From Laguncularia racemosa (Eukaryota; Streptophyta; Magnoliopsida; Myrtales; Combretaceae): DNA of 64,000 nucleotides. A program made the translations under genes and the position numbers. The notes beneath the pieces were generated by a model. It had not been told where the DNA came from and made no database searches. It saw only the letters and a list, made by a program, of their open reading frames with translations. This document shows, one piece after another, positions 1 to 12,399 of this stretch; position 1 is the first letter of the stretch, and each line of letters starts with the position of its first letter. Location: positions 1,431,001-1,495,000 of the forward strand of contig JBBMOL010000135.1 of NCBI GenBank assembly GCA_037954665.1. The letters run 5' to 3'.

Positions 1-997
1 TCAAAATCAAGTTCAAGCACAATCAAATGACTCAAGGAAAACAATTCACAAATCAATCACAAAACTGGTCCAATTGGTTCGCAAATCACGTGAAACCCCT
101 TTGGAATTTGGATGGAAACCGAAGATCAAATGATGTAATTGCGATCCCTATTTGTAATCTTCACCAAATGACAACAAAATGAATTGAGATCCACGTGAAT
201 TCAAATCAAATAGAAGGATCAAAACCGTGATTTCAACTCTTCCTTCAATTCCAATGCACGCCAACAATAAAAGGATATTGATTTCAAGTACTAAAAGAAC
301 AATCAATCTTAAAAAGAAAATTGTTCACGAATTACAATCACAAATATGTCCAAGAAACTTCAAATCCACCCTAGATATGACTCAATAGAGAAGAAATGAA
401 AAACAACAAAGAAAGAAATCGATATGACTCACAATTTCCCCTTGTTGCACTCGCCACAATTCCAATTCTTGGGTTGAAATTGATAAGAGAATTAGAACTA
501 GGATGAACCCTAATTCCCACACGTGAAGTGCTAGTGTATAATCTGCAAAAATGGCCCGCTCAAACCCTTCTTTAAGCAAGTATTTATACTTGCTACTCCT
601 AGGGTTAGAAAATGGTAAAAATTACAAGTTTGCCACTTTTAAGGTGGCTAGTCCTAAATAAAAATTACAATTAAAATGAAAGTGTCTCAAAAGAAAAATA
701 CACATAAAATAGTCCATAGTACAATTACAAAGTACAAAAATATCATAAGTCTTCATGAGCCAATGCTTCGGAATGAAAACAATCGCAACGGGTCTTTGAT
801 TGTAAATCTGAAAATGTCCCGTGGCCATCAACTATTGTAGGACATATTGGCATCCTATGGAGAATTATTATTGTACCTGTAAGATTATTTCTCAAATATT
901 TATTAGAATAAAAGATATAAAGTAAAATATGAGTGATTTGGATCATCATCCAAATCGAGTTTTGAAAGTGTCAACGGTGTCGAAAATTTTCCCATCA
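1..997 (-). repeat. Ty3/gypsy LTR, runs off the left window edge
   Basis: In reverse complement this aligns over its whole length with the two LTRs of element F (39432-40444 and 58267-59279). Its 5' terminus is the tgatggg end at 997. It has the palindromic TATA segment at 576-595 and a short inverted repeat gccacttttaaggtggc at 632-648. Comparison with F suggests only about 8-10 bases of its 3' end lie beyond base 1. It interrupts the RT frame that starts at 998, so the rest of that RT should lie left of the window. Solo LTR versus LTR of a full element cannot be decided. Short open frames inside it have no recognisable product. Confidence 0.85.
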
Positions 998-1345
998 ATT
1001 GGTTAAACAAGTCATCAATTTTGGGCAATGGGTACTTGTTCTTAATGGTAACCTTATTTAAATCTTGATAATTGATGCAAAGTTGCATAGAGCCATCCTT
1101 CTTCTTTATAAACAACACTAGGGCTCCCCATGGCAAGTCACTTGTTCTAATGAATCCTTAGTCCAATAGCTCCTATAATTGTTTCCTTACCTCCTTAATC
1201 CCTATTAGAGCCATTTGATAGGGTGCCTTTAAGATGGCCTCAATTCCCAGTATTTGATCATTCTTGATATCAATATCTCTTTTAGGTTATGGTCCCGGTA
1301 GCTCTTCTGGAAATACATTGGGGAATTCATTCACCACTCTAATTT
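998..1345 (-). pseudogene. Tekay-like gypsy reverse transcriptase, N-terminal fragment
   Basis: The minus-strand translation carries the linker and start of a chromovirus RT: VVNEFPNVFPEELPG near 1300-1345, then a segment resembling the conserved KAPYRMA..ELKEL stretch with in-frame stops, then KKKDGSMQLCINYQDLNK and YPLPKIDDLFNQL. It stops abruptly at 998 where the LTR at 1-997 is inserted, so the catalytic YxDD part is absent from the window. Known chromovirus RTs begin the same way. In-frame stops show it is dead. The protease of the same remnant lies upstream on this strand at 1446-1836. Confidence 0.8.
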
Positions 1346-1445
1346 CTTCAATGTAGGCTTCTTTGAGTCTACTAGAATTGTGTTCATCAAGCTTTTATTC
1401 CCAAGGAAGTTCTTATCATTTATAATGACTTTAAATGAATTGAGC

Positions 1446-1836
1446 TCTCATGACATCAGAAGAGTAGATTCTCCAATAAATTCTACCTTTTCTACACTAG
1501 AGTTCTCAAATGCCACTTTCTTATCTCTACAATCCATTGTAGCTCTAGTAGCTAACATCCAATTCATGCGTAGAATTGCATTGTATTTGTTTATGTCAAG
1601 CGCTATCAAATCAAAATCAGTCTTATGTTCATGATCATCAATTGGGCACTTCTTGATCATCTCTTTAGTAATTACTATACCTCTTATCAATGTCTTTATA
1701 CTGAAGTTCCCTTTTGCAATGTTAAGAAGCATCCTAACTCACTCTGCTACCATAGGGGTTATGAAGGAATGGGTGACGCTTGTATCAAAAAGAGTGAATA
1801 CTGGTTGGTTTGATATCATTATATTTCTTAAGTAAA
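1446..1836 (-). pseudogene. Tekay-like retroviral-type aspartic protease remnant
   Basis: The frame contains VFTLFDTSVTHSFI near 1790-1825, matching the pattern F(D)(S/T)GATHSFI around the catalytic aspartate of plant chromovirus proteases, with the usual DSG/DTG changed to DTS. About 60 residues later comes FDLIALDINKYNAILRMNWM, the degenerate form of the VILGMDWL flap/core motif. One in-frame stop follows the active site. Order on the minus strand (protease, then RT at 998-1345) is normal for a gypsy pol. No gag was recognised upstream. Confidence 0.8.
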
Positions 1837-2226
1837 AAAGGGTTTGGTACTTAAGGTCAGGTGGTAGATACATTAATTTGATTGAAATTCTTTTTAATAG
1901 GATTTATTTGTTATTTATGTGCTGCTGTTTAAGAATTTTTTCTCTTTTTAATCATTACTATGGTGCTTAAAAGAAAAAGTTCCAGTTTGAGTACTTACTT
2001 ACCACAAGATCCGTGTTGATGGAATCATCATCATCATCATCATCATCATCATAGGCTGCAAGTTCTTCCTCTTCATAATTCTTGCCTTCCAAAGTCCTAT
2101 AATAGTACATAAGTGATTGCTATTGTTATTTTGAACTTTCCCGTTCTTGCTTATTACAAGCTTCCTAATAATCTACAAGGGTTTTGTTAGAGGGGTTGTT
2201 GTAGTCTACCTCTATGGGTAAATGAC
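1837..2226 (-). other. Unassigned stretch with poly-Asp codons and a splice-donor-like site
   Basis: On the minus strand a readable segment (about 2000-2130) ends in a run of nine to ten GAT (Asp) codons followed by SINTDLV and then a sequence matching a plant 5' splice site, gtaagt, at about 2002-1997. The GAT run is the (ATC)n microsatellite at 2024-2052. Upstream codons contain stops. It could be a decayed captured exon or chance; I do not recognise a product. Confidence 0.25.
2024..2052. repeat. (ATC)n trinucleotide microsatellite
   Basis: Uninterrupted ATC repeat, 29 bases, just under ten units. Read on the minus strand it gives GAT (Asp) codons. Confidence 0.95.
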
Positions 2227-3710
2227 TGATAGATGCCTGATATTGGTCTATCCTTCTATCTTAAGACTAATAGACAAGTGCACATATCAATTTTATAGCA
2301 TAGTGGATAAAAATTTCGAGTGTCAATCCTATGGAGATTATGATTACTAGTATTAAACTTTTCTCCTATTATCAAATCATTAAAATCAAATGAGAAAACT
2401 GGCAAGTAAATTAAGAAATTTATAATCTATAAAAGCGTATCCGAATATTGAATCCTCTTAGAATTACTAATGTAATTAACTAATTATTGTTCAATTCTAT
2501 TATTGTATTCTTGAATTATGAAAATTCCTAAATTGAACTAATAGCTTTCTCGAGTCTGCTAATTCCTAATTCTAAGGTGATTAATTGCAATTCTTCTCGA
2601 TTAAAATCTTTAGAATCGCATCACTTTTGATATGTGAATTTCACTATTAGGTTTGACCCTAATACGAAAGATTTATGTCATCCTATTTCTAGGATTGCGT
2701 GCAACTCCTTCCAATTATTCTAGAGCTATTTAAATATAGGATCTCTTGATTTTTATGTATGAAATCAAACTTCAAACTAATAGACTAGTAATATTAATTT
2801 GCAAATGATAAAGCACACATAATTAAATCACAAGAATATCAATAGTTTTATTGAATAATAACCCTTAAATTATATGTTCATTATCAAATTCATTATAACC
2901 AAGTACAAAAGAAAATTAAGTTAGCATCATATTGAAATTAAAAATAGAAGTATAAAAACAACGCATAAAGAAAAGCACCAATAACTCAATAGTAAAAGTA
3001 TAACTTTACAATTACTTTAATGATAACTCTAAAACTAGATGTCTTCAAAGCTTAGACTCTACCCCTTATATATTGATCAAATGCCTCCTATCTAAGAATG
3101 TTGTAGTTTTCTAAAGTTGAATTATAATCTTCATAATTGAGGAAATTAGGCTTTAGTAGATAGAAAATTGCATCATAAAAAATTAGGAAGCTTGGCTTCA
3201 TAAGAAGGAAATTGAACCTTTTGAAATAATCATGCTTCAAGAAGGTAATTTTCAGCTTCTGTAATTGATTTGGAAAGTGAAATTTTCATGTGACAAAGTC
3301 ATAACACGATTGTGTAAATGCCCGTGTAACTTTAGTCATGAAATTTCTAAAAAATCTTCAAAAATAAGCCTCAACATGACCTTAGACATGAGCGTGCTTA
3401 TGTCCATATAACCTTACACAATTCCTGGCATGACCTTCCTTTAAGCTTTCTGACCTCATGCTTGACACGACTCTTAACATGATCATGTTAGAGACTATGT
3501 CAATTGTTCAAACTCTACAACTTTATTATTTTTTTGTCTAATTTGAGTGAAAATTACACAATTTTTCTTTATTTTATCGAAAGATACTTTTTATAGTCTT
3601 GAAATCAAAATATAAGTTGTTTAAGTGTAATATCCATTCAAATATGCTTAAAAATTAAACCAAAACTAGATAAAAATTAACAAATAATAAGTTTTTTATA
3701 ACACTTATCA
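2227..3710 (-). repeat. Athila/Tat-type LTR, probable 3' LTR of element A
   Basis: The reverse complement starts tgataagtgttataaaa and ends ...tatca, with TATA sequence at about 3066-3074 and, near its 3' end (2280-2340 in window), the motif typical of these LTRs in which a 'constant' segment about a saved, circular-like gacactcgaaa context precedes the end. Immediately outside its 5' end (3711-3722) is a purine-rich stretch, gtgaggaagtt on the minus strand, as expected for a polypurine tract, so it fits a 3' LTR better than a solo LTR. The flanks atgac and aactt do not match, consistent with that. No coding sequence. Confidence 0.6.
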
Positions 3711-4641
3711 AACTTCCTCACACGTAAATCTTTGTATCATGTCTTAAAAGTCCTGTTAGATAGTCTCGCCACATCCACTAACTAATTACGAAGGTATTGG
3801 ACTAGAAACCTTCATGATTACATACCACATTAGTTGGTGGCTTTTTTTTTTTTGTGTTTTGGTTGATCTTCTGATTTTACTTGTAGCACAAAATCTATAA
3901 GGGTGTAAGTGAAAACCACGTGCTCAAGAAGTGGTAAGGGAAAGGCATTAAACATATTAAGTAAGAAAATAAGTCCTTTATAGTGTATGTAGCAACCAAT
4001 AGTGCCATCTGAATGACATTGATCGGTGCATCATGAGACGAGAGAAATTGACCCCACTCTAGCTTGGGTTTTGAGGAGTTGACCACTATGCAAAACACTA
4101 GTCCACTAAGACCAGGCTTACACAATGGACCCTCATGTGAGTCTTCCCAAAACCTATTAGGACTATCCATTAGTAGCTTTTTTCTTGTATGACAACCTCC
4201 TCTCCTATCACATAGTTCTATAGAGGTTTAAAGAAGGATAAGAATTATAATCCTTACCTAATGGGTGGTATTTGGTGAGAAGAAATAATGCAAAAAGGAT
4301 GTAATGCATGTTTGGTTATTAGGCTAGATATAATACTCAGGCCATAATATAATAGATTTTCATAAATAACATTTAGATAAACCAAAATAGGTAAGGTTTA
4401 GCCACCATAAGCATTGCATTCACACTCACTACATATGCACATGGAATCTATATTATAACCAAAAATAGGTAGAATGACTTACAACCCCTTGTTAACAAAA
4501 TAAAAACTGCCGTGAGGTAAGTGATTTGTAGGGTAACTTGAGTGTTCTTTATTCTAATGGTGATTTTGGAAAATTCCTATAGATAGTTGAAAAAAGAAAT
4601 AAGATCATTTAGAGTAGCATAATTCATTTTTATTTTATTTT
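3711..4641 (-). other. Non-coding or decayed tract left of solo LTR M
   Basis: About 930 bases without a recognisable gene. A 91-codon minus-strand open frame (3895-4170) has no motif I know, and its frame is not continued on either side. A 13-base T run lies at about 3842-3854. By position this would be part of the 3' non-coding tract of element A. Confidence 0.4.
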
Positions 4642-5958
4642 TGATGAGCAGTTACTAATCGTATCAAATTCCAAATTTATAAACCTAATTAAATCTACAA
4701 TCTAAGCTAGTCATGTGTAGGGATCTTAAAAACAAGTACTAGTATTACGGTTTTTCTACTATTTAGCCTAAACCTTGAAGTGAAATTTGTGGTTAAAATT
4801 CTAAACAACTAATCTAGCAATCCTAAGATCAATTATGTATGCTTTCAAAAGATGAATTCAATCACAAGACATACCCCTCACCATGATCCACCCTAAACCT
4901 TAAAATTCTTATGATAATGGATTGATTAATGAATTATTCATGCTTTGCAATACAGGATCTCATAAACTAAATCAATTACTCCCTCGAGTGAATTAATTCC
5001 TAATCATACATGAGATAGTGGAGACCTCTCCCTCACTAACATCACATAAGATTGTATGAAGTTCATAATCCTTATAACAAGAATTAAATTCTTATAGCAG
5101 AAAATTGGAATTTCCCTACCTTTAGGTAAAACACGCAATTTCTCTATTCATGAAGATTTATCCTATTAGATGAAACCTCTTTCTATCTAATAAGAATCAA
5201 ACATGCAATTAATTTGTGTACAAATCAATCACAAGACAATAAAATCACATAAATAGATACAAAGACATGAATTTTTCATTAATCAAAAAGCAATTCAATT
5301 CACATGATTTAGGGTTTCATAAAGTGCAAGGCATGAGAAATCTACTCCTCTATGGAGTTTAAAATAAGTACATAAGATCTAGAGAAGATAAAAGAAATCA
5401 TGATGTAGAGATAAAACCCTTATAGATGATGCCTTGTGATCTCCAATGATGTGTAAACAATTTCTCCACTGAAGTTTTTCGTATCCTCTCTCCTAAGGTT
5501 TAGAAAACTGATCTAAAACTCTAACTAACTCTTTAAAAACTAAACTAAAACTAAAAACAAAAAAAATTGTCTGGATACGAAATCAGAGCATTATTTATAG
5601 TTTTCTAATGATCGCTGGTTAGCATGGTCCACTGTATGGCCGTGCTTAAGGCGGGGCTGAAAAATAGAGCTTGTATGCTTTTGCCTCTGATGCTTGTTGT
5701 GGTCAACCCTACCATTCAACATGGCCATGTTGAAGGCGAGGCTGAAAAAGAAATTTATTCCTTTTGCAAAATTGAACTAAACTTGTTTAATTTACCTTGA
5801 TTTCTCTTTGATCATCATGAAATCTTCCAAATGAACTCTTTAAATCCTAAAATGAAATTTTCACAAAATAAGTATCATTTTCTGTAACAAATCACAAGAA
5901 ATACATAGAAAATATGTTCAAATAAGCACAAATATTAAGGGTCTTGTGACACTTATCA
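4642..5958 (-). mobile_element. Solo LTR M (Tat/Athila-type)
   Basis: A 1317-bp LTR-like unit whose reverse complement begins tgataagtgtcacaagaccc and ends ...actgctcatca. Flanks are atttt (4637-4641) and attct (5959-5963), a 4/5 target duplication. It has a TATA-like tataaataat at about 5589-5602 on the minus strand and, just upstream of it, a GC-rich U3 stretch (5625-5755) with repeated ggccgtgctt/ccatgttgaa-like arms. No primer site or internal domain lies at either edge, so it reads as a solo LTR. Confidence 0.7.
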
Positions 5959-7672
5959 ATTCTATATTGTTGTTGCATAATTATATTCTCTTAAAAATCA
6001 ATGAATAAAATTATGGTTTGCTTTAATATCAATTTAAAATTTGAAAATCTAATTAAGGAAAATAAGATAAATCATATTGAATAACCAAAAAGTTTGTTAT
6101 TGGATTTTATGTTTAATTAGGTATTGTAATCTTTGATTATCAATAAGAACTTAATAGGGGGATTATAGTTAGGAGATTATCAAAATTGATCTTTTTGATG
6201 AAATAAATTACTATAAAGTAGTGTAAATGACTTATATTTGAATAAAAATGAATTCTAGATTTTTTCAAAAGTTTATTAATATATCATTATTTTAGTTATT
6301 TTTATCAAAAATAGGTTCAAAATACTAGATGATTGGAACATATTTTACTAAGTTTGGACAAAAGTTCCAAAATACTTTAAATATTATAAAATATCATATG
6401 TAGAAGTATTAAAGTTAGAATTAGGTCATAACTTAGTCATATGAATTTTTATGTTAAACTAAAAAATTACCCTTTATAGTATTATAACTAACTTTAATTA
6501 TAAAAAATGTAAAACGAAGGAGATTAATCCTAGAAAAATTCCCATAATTAAGGGATATTATGAAGAACTTACATTTTAAGTTTTGTGAAGAAAAGAGACT
6601 AAATGATTGACATAAAATCAGACTCGAAAACTACCTTATTGCATAAATCACCACCATAGCAGCCCCATTGACCCCTCCAAGCTTGTCAGTGACCACCAGG
6701 GGAGGGGAAAGGCTTCTCTTATTACACCCTTGCTTTGTTTGGAGATGTAAATTTAGGTCTGGAGAGAAAAATGAATCTTGGACATTATTTATAGGGATTT
6801 TTCGTTGCTTGTTTAATTATTTTTTAATGTTTTAGTGGTTGAAAAATTTTGAAAATTAACATACACATTCCATGTGGATTAACAAGTGTTTGGTTAAATC
6901 TTGATGAATTTTAGACACCTAGTTGATTATTTTTGTGAATTTTACAAATGTTTTTAGCACTTCAAAAAATTTGTTTTGATTTCCACATGAATTTTTAGCC
7001 TTTGTTCCCCATTTTGAAGATTTTTCTATGATTTTTGTTGATCAATTCCATGTATGGTAACACCTAATTAGTTGGGTATATACATATACATATACATTGT
7101 GATTTTATGTTGTTTTTGTAGGGTATTCTATCAAATACTTTTTTTATCCGATATTATTTTATTATTTTATCTTATTTTCAAGAATAATATAGGTCATCCA
7201 TTTCTTTTATGTCTTGTAAAGATAAGGTAAGGATCTTGTCAATGTCTTTGCCTTGTCTTTTTACTATTTACTTATCTATTTTTATAATTTACTAATTACT
7301 ATTTTGCTATTTACTATTAATTTTTTACTTTTACTATAAATTTTCACTTTTACTATAACTTTTTAGCTTTAAGAAAAATTTTGAATTTTAGGACTTTTTG
7401 ATTTGTTTTAACTATTTTTCTAAGTTAAGGTAGTTTTTCTCAATTTCTACTTTAGTTCTAAGGTATTTTAGGTTTTCCAACCAAATTTAGATAATTGAGT
7501 GAGGTTTTAATCTTTTAAGTTAGGATATGTGTGCAATCCTTTCTATGACCTAATTTTCAATGATCTTTATTGAATGAAGGTTCTATAATTTAGGGCATAT
7601 TATTGTTATTTTGTGGTAAATTTTAGGTGTTACAATGCTAGGTTCTGACTTAGGTAAATTTTAGGTGTTACA
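5959..7672. other. AT-rich non-coding tract, possibly LTR-derived
   Basis: No gene seen over 1.7 kb. A TATA-like segment (ttatttataggg, about 6783-6794) and a GC-rich patch (6655-6720) resemble an LTR promoter region on the minus strand. The motif taaattttaggtgttaca occurs twice, ending at 7634 and 7672, 38 bases apart; its reverse complement starts tgtaacacc, a common LTR start. I could not find a matching other end or a TSD. Confidence 0.35.
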
Positions 7673-8775
7673 CTTTGCTTATCCTCAAGAAAACAAAAAT
7701 AAATAAATAAATAAAACCTAGGCCAAGATTACACCACCAATTAATTTGCTATAGGCAATTATCACTTGCTTTACACTTGAATAATTTACATTCATCATAA
7801 AAGTTTTAATAACCTTGAAATGTACCCATACCTAATCATATGCAATGTATTACAAATACTAAATATTAGAGTTAAATAGCTAATCCATGCGATATTAAAG
7901 TTCACCATGTCATTTAAACAAATATTTGTAAACCCAAGATTGTAATAAACATCATCTAATCAAGAAAAAGCCATCTAGAGTTTTGTGCACTTAGCTAAAA
8001 TTTATATTTCCTCTTTTTCATATTTTTAAGTACCATAATGTCAAACAAAAGCTTTACTATGTCTATCCCTTAAAAGCCCTTCCTTATTTTTATATTAACT
8101 AGGATTTTTTTAGATCAATGACAACAACATGGAGTAATTTTATCGATTAGTAAGTCTTAAACTAGATGATCTTAGGCTATTAGGTTTTAAGATACCCTTT
8201 CAAACCTCCATTAACTCAATTATTTATTTATTTTATTAAGTTTAGTTTTCTTAGAATTTTCTCTTGACCCATGTAGTGAGCTTTAGGTTGATGATCTCGA
8301 GCTTGTCACTCAAGTGAGTAGGTGTTATCTCTTGAAAGGCAGCCTGTAGGTTTAATTGGTTGAAATTATTTTTAACTCCCATCTTTTCATTTTGTTAGAA
8401 AAGTCTTTAAGAGACAAATTCCATTAGTTCATTTATTGGAGATCATGGTACTAATAAAAACTTCTAAGAGATAAACATACATCAAAGTAAGTTTAAAAAC
8501 TTGAATTCCTAGTTTTTGACTAATGACATTGTTCAAATCCAAAGTTTCTAAATACTAAGCTTAAATAACATATAACTCTAATTCTTGTGGATTCCACCAT
8601 TTAACTCTAGTCAAGAGTTATAAGTCCATTAATGAATAAACAAAAAAAAAATGTTAAGGATAAAAAAATTTTCACTAAATTGTGAATGTAATTTATTTCA
8701 TTGATGTTACTAAAAGTGATTAATTATCTTATAGCAATTATATGGTATGGTTATGAAAAAGGCTTTTATGTTATT
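7673..8775. other. AT-rich tract without recognisable features
   Basis: About 1.1 kb of AT-rich sequence. No open frame of interest, no paired repeats, no promoter-like block I can defend. By position it is probably the 3' non-coding part of element A. Confidence 0.4.
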
Positions 8776-9060
8776 TACCCTTCCCCACACTTAAAATTGT
8801 ACATTGTTCCCAATGTACACATTGAAGCACAAATAGGAAAAAACAAAAATAGTAATCTTAGTAGGAAAGCGAGAGAAGGAAAATGATTACTTCTTGGTTT
8901 TTTATGCTAGAATAATTTCTTAAAGTTGAGTTCCTAATTTGCAAAAGAAAAAAAAAGTGAAAGCAAAGGAAGAAAAGAAAATAAATGAAATGTCTACACT
9001 TAGTTATGATAATTAGTTACACAAGTCTTTTCGTTATTACATACCCAAACATAGAAAATT
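8776..9060 (-). other. Athila-type post-coding tract with purine-rich motif
   Basis: On the minus strand the sequence reads gtacattgggaacaatgtac (near 8800-8820) followed by aattttaagtgtggggaagg. This pairing is a familiar landmark downstream of the last coding region in Athila-group elements. It lies directly after the ORF2-like remnant, as expected. The inverted repeat gtacattg..caatgtac is visible in it. A 61-codon open frame on the plus strand here (8701-8886) is antisense and not believed. Confidence 0.5.
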
Positions 9061-10116
9061 TCAAAAACTACAAATCAGTCTTCTACTCCACCACCTTCAT
9101 CATCATCATTCATCCGGTCAATAGGACCGTATACATCATCCTTGTTATCAAATTTCTTAGGAGGTAGAATCTGAATTCCACTATGTGCAAAAAGGAGCTC
9201 TACACATATCTTTACCTTAATCAATTTAGACTCTAGTCTCTTGAAATTTCTTCTAAACTCCCTATAGTACTCATCTTGGGTATGCTACATGGTCTTTTAA
9301 AAGCTCATCATCTGGTGCATTATGCATGAGAGGTTAGCCATATCATTTATAGTAATGGAAAAGCAAGCTGGAGGTAATGGTGGTCGTATGTTTTGATCCT
9401 CTTCTTCCTAACCTATTGCTAATGGTGTAAAAGGCGCATCTCTTGGAAATAACCCTACAACCTTCAATAACTTAGCTTGAATAGGAATCATCTGGCATCC
9501 AACTTGCATGGGTGGTAGCCTATCAAATATACTTACCTGCCTAATTAGTTTCATGATATATAGGCCAACACAAATGGAACTAACCTCGTAAATGATGAGA
9601 TTGAAGTCTGAAAAAGATTGTGAGTGTAACCCCAAGGTAAATGGGTCATCTATCCATCTTACTATGCAAGTAATATATATCCATAGTACCAACTACACTA
9701 AAACTATCCCACTAAGTGTATGAGCAAGTAGCCATTGTAAATAATTGTGGGCCGAGATTCGCAATGTAGACACCTTGGACCTCTTCGACATATAAATTAC
9801 CTTATTACTACTCTAGTGCCAATAACTACTCTTAGTGGGTCTTTGAGGCATGTTGGTTGGAAGTGTTGTGTAGGCCTTAGTGCGATTGAATGCCTCATTG
9901 CATAATCCCATCAATATGGAAAATTGGGTTATGCTCATGTGATATATATCTTCATTAACTCAAAACTGAATTCCATTATCATTACCTCATGAGACTATAT
10001 GACTTCCTCACTTGGTTTGCTAAACCATCTTGCTCTAAGGCCTCCCAATCGATGTAGCAGGTGTGATAGAAAGTCTTATTTCAAAGGTTGTTGTAACGTT
10101 TCTTATGAGTTGAGCT
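9061..10116 (-). pseudogene. Athila ORF2/env-like region remnant
   Basis: The minus strand has a coding-like texture with frame breaks. A 94-codon stretch (9408-9692) contains VSSICVGLYIMKLIRQVSIF, resembling the conserved ICxGxxIxRLxRxxG pattern of the ORF that follows integrase in Athila-group elements (often labelled env-like or putative plant transposon protein). Acidic codons follow near 9060-9160, then the Athila post-coding tract. The region is cut at 10117 by element K. Assignment rests on position plus one weak motif; function in the family is unknown. Confidence 0.5.
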
Positions 10117-12399
10117 ATGGATGTCACGGCCTGAAAGGGGGCCTAGAAGTTTCCACTAAAATCATCATGGCATGTGTGCACCCATTACATGATAATCGTC
10201 TTATGAGCTAGAAATTGTAAGATTCTAAGTAAATAATTACATTTACGACTAATCATAGTACTTATAATTAGTTAATAAAATATAACTATGGATTATGTAT
10301 CCCATGATCAGCCATAATCGCAGAGAATCGGTATCTCCTACCAACCAGTAAAATGGAATAAAATCCTAAGTTTCATAAATTCAATTTTATTTACATAGGG
10401 ATCCTAACATTTCATTTAAATAATCTATCCTTCATAATTCTTACTTTGTCGTTCTGGTCTTCCAAAAACTCTCAACACTTTACATCTTATCCCATCTCGA
10501 GCTTTCATAATCGCTACCTGCAAAAAGGTCTGTGGAGGGGTAAGCACACTATGGCTCAGTGAATGGGATGGTAATACTTTCAATGCTATACACACATAAG
10601 TAATTTCAATCAAGTTATCAAAACATATGCTACGCATGAACAACCATATGAATGCAACATCTCATGTGGTCTTCCGGTAACCGACGTGAAGTCTAGGGTT
10701 TATGCCCCCCTTGACCTTGGGTTGGGGATTTCGAAGCCACCATCAGTGCCTGGGTCTTACACACATCTTCATTACTCTTATCACTTATTTATACTGTGTT
10801 TTAACTTTAATGTTTTAGGCTCAGGTGCCTCAATACACCGAGCAATTACACTTTCAAGAGACAAGCCGGACTCGGAATCGTCAAGGTGCGATAATCCCCT
10901 AATCACTTAATTCGCACTTGGCGGAACAACGATCTTCTGATCATTTCCGATGCATCCTGTAGCAGTGATGGCCTTCAATCTCATGCAATGTCTCGTGGAA
11001 ATGCATGTCAAGTTTTAATTGAGTCCACTTCTTTAATTAATTGATTTGAGGTGACCAAACAATATATATAGTCGCAACTAATTCCCATTCAAGGAAATGA
11101 AGTAAGCTACCAAGCATTTAAGGCCTACCACTCCAAGAATAATCAATAGGAACCCAGTGGAGTCCCATAAACAATCCACTACATTTCATTTTCACACTTA
11201 CCACGACAAACAAAGATCATGCATTTCACATCATAAAATAAATAAGGAAGCCAGACCAAGCGAATGTAAACTATCCAACTATACGTAAGGTCTTAGTTAA
11301 CTTGACACTTCTATGCCATTTGTCTTAAATGTCAAATCAACCACTCGGGATTGATTTACGATTATCATTCGTGACACATCTATGTCATCGCACTTCTCAA
11401 GTGCTCTATTATACACATATTCGAGAGCCAACAAGGTCGTCTCGTATATCCCTTCTAAGTCCTCAATACACCTATGTATAATATATATATACATATATAT
11501 AGGTTCGTAACATAGCTTTAACTAGAGGACCACTTATTAGATACCTCCCCTCACTTACTTAAGAGGGTAAGATTATATAATTGCTAAGTTACAAAATTAA
11601 AGTTACACTCATGATTTGTATAGTTATGTGCATGAGTGTATTCTATAGATATAATAGGAAAATAAATTTGCCTAAGCATATATTCATATTCAGAAGTAAG
11701 CTCTGATATGTATACATAATGGTATTTATATATCCTATTCTAGCTATGCATACCTATTTGGTAGTTATAAAAGGAAAAAATAGGTTTATATATTTTGGTT
11801 TAGTTTGAAGAAACAATTTTGAATCGTAGGTTAGGCTTGTAGTAATAGCACTGAAAATATGGTGTGAAGTGATATTGTTAAGGTAATGATATCTAAACCC
11901 TCAGTCCATTCTATCATCTACATTCTTTAAACAGTATTCATCTATAACCTATCTAACTACCAATTTCTTTATAACTTCCTTCCTAAACTCATTTAACCCC
12001 ACTATACAACTCAAAATTTAGAAATTCACATTCAATTGCAACTACAAAAAAAGAAAATGAATTCACATACATAGCATATCAATATACAACACAACATTGT
12101 AGCATATCATTAAGTTTTCCACTCACCTGTTTATGGTTGTTATAGTCCTAATCGTCATTAAGTGATCCCGACATGTGGTCTCTTCACCGAACACAATATT
12201 GAAGGATTGGCTACAGCAGCTCCACGCAATTTCCATTGGATTTTTCGATTTCCCATTAACTCCCATCTCTTCTCAAACTCTCCAGTGCCTATTTCCACAC
12301 TCACATTCACAATCATTTTACCGATGGCACATCGCATTTCCAAGGCTTCTTTTTACAACTTGAACACTGGATCAAGCTACTAGAGCCACTGCTACCACA

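Noticed and set aside
2222..3715. TSD for the LTR at 2227-3710
   Set aside because: Flanks atgac and aactt do not match; the right flank looks like a polypurine tract, so it is treated as a 3' LTR, not a solo LTR.
3895..4170. 91-codon minus-strand open frame
   Set aside because: No motif, no continuation in shifted frames, no relative elsewhere in the window; kept only as a note.
12158..12383. Short overlapping frames on both strands that look codon-like
   Set aside because: No frame continues, composition is CT-rich, and they sit inside element K.
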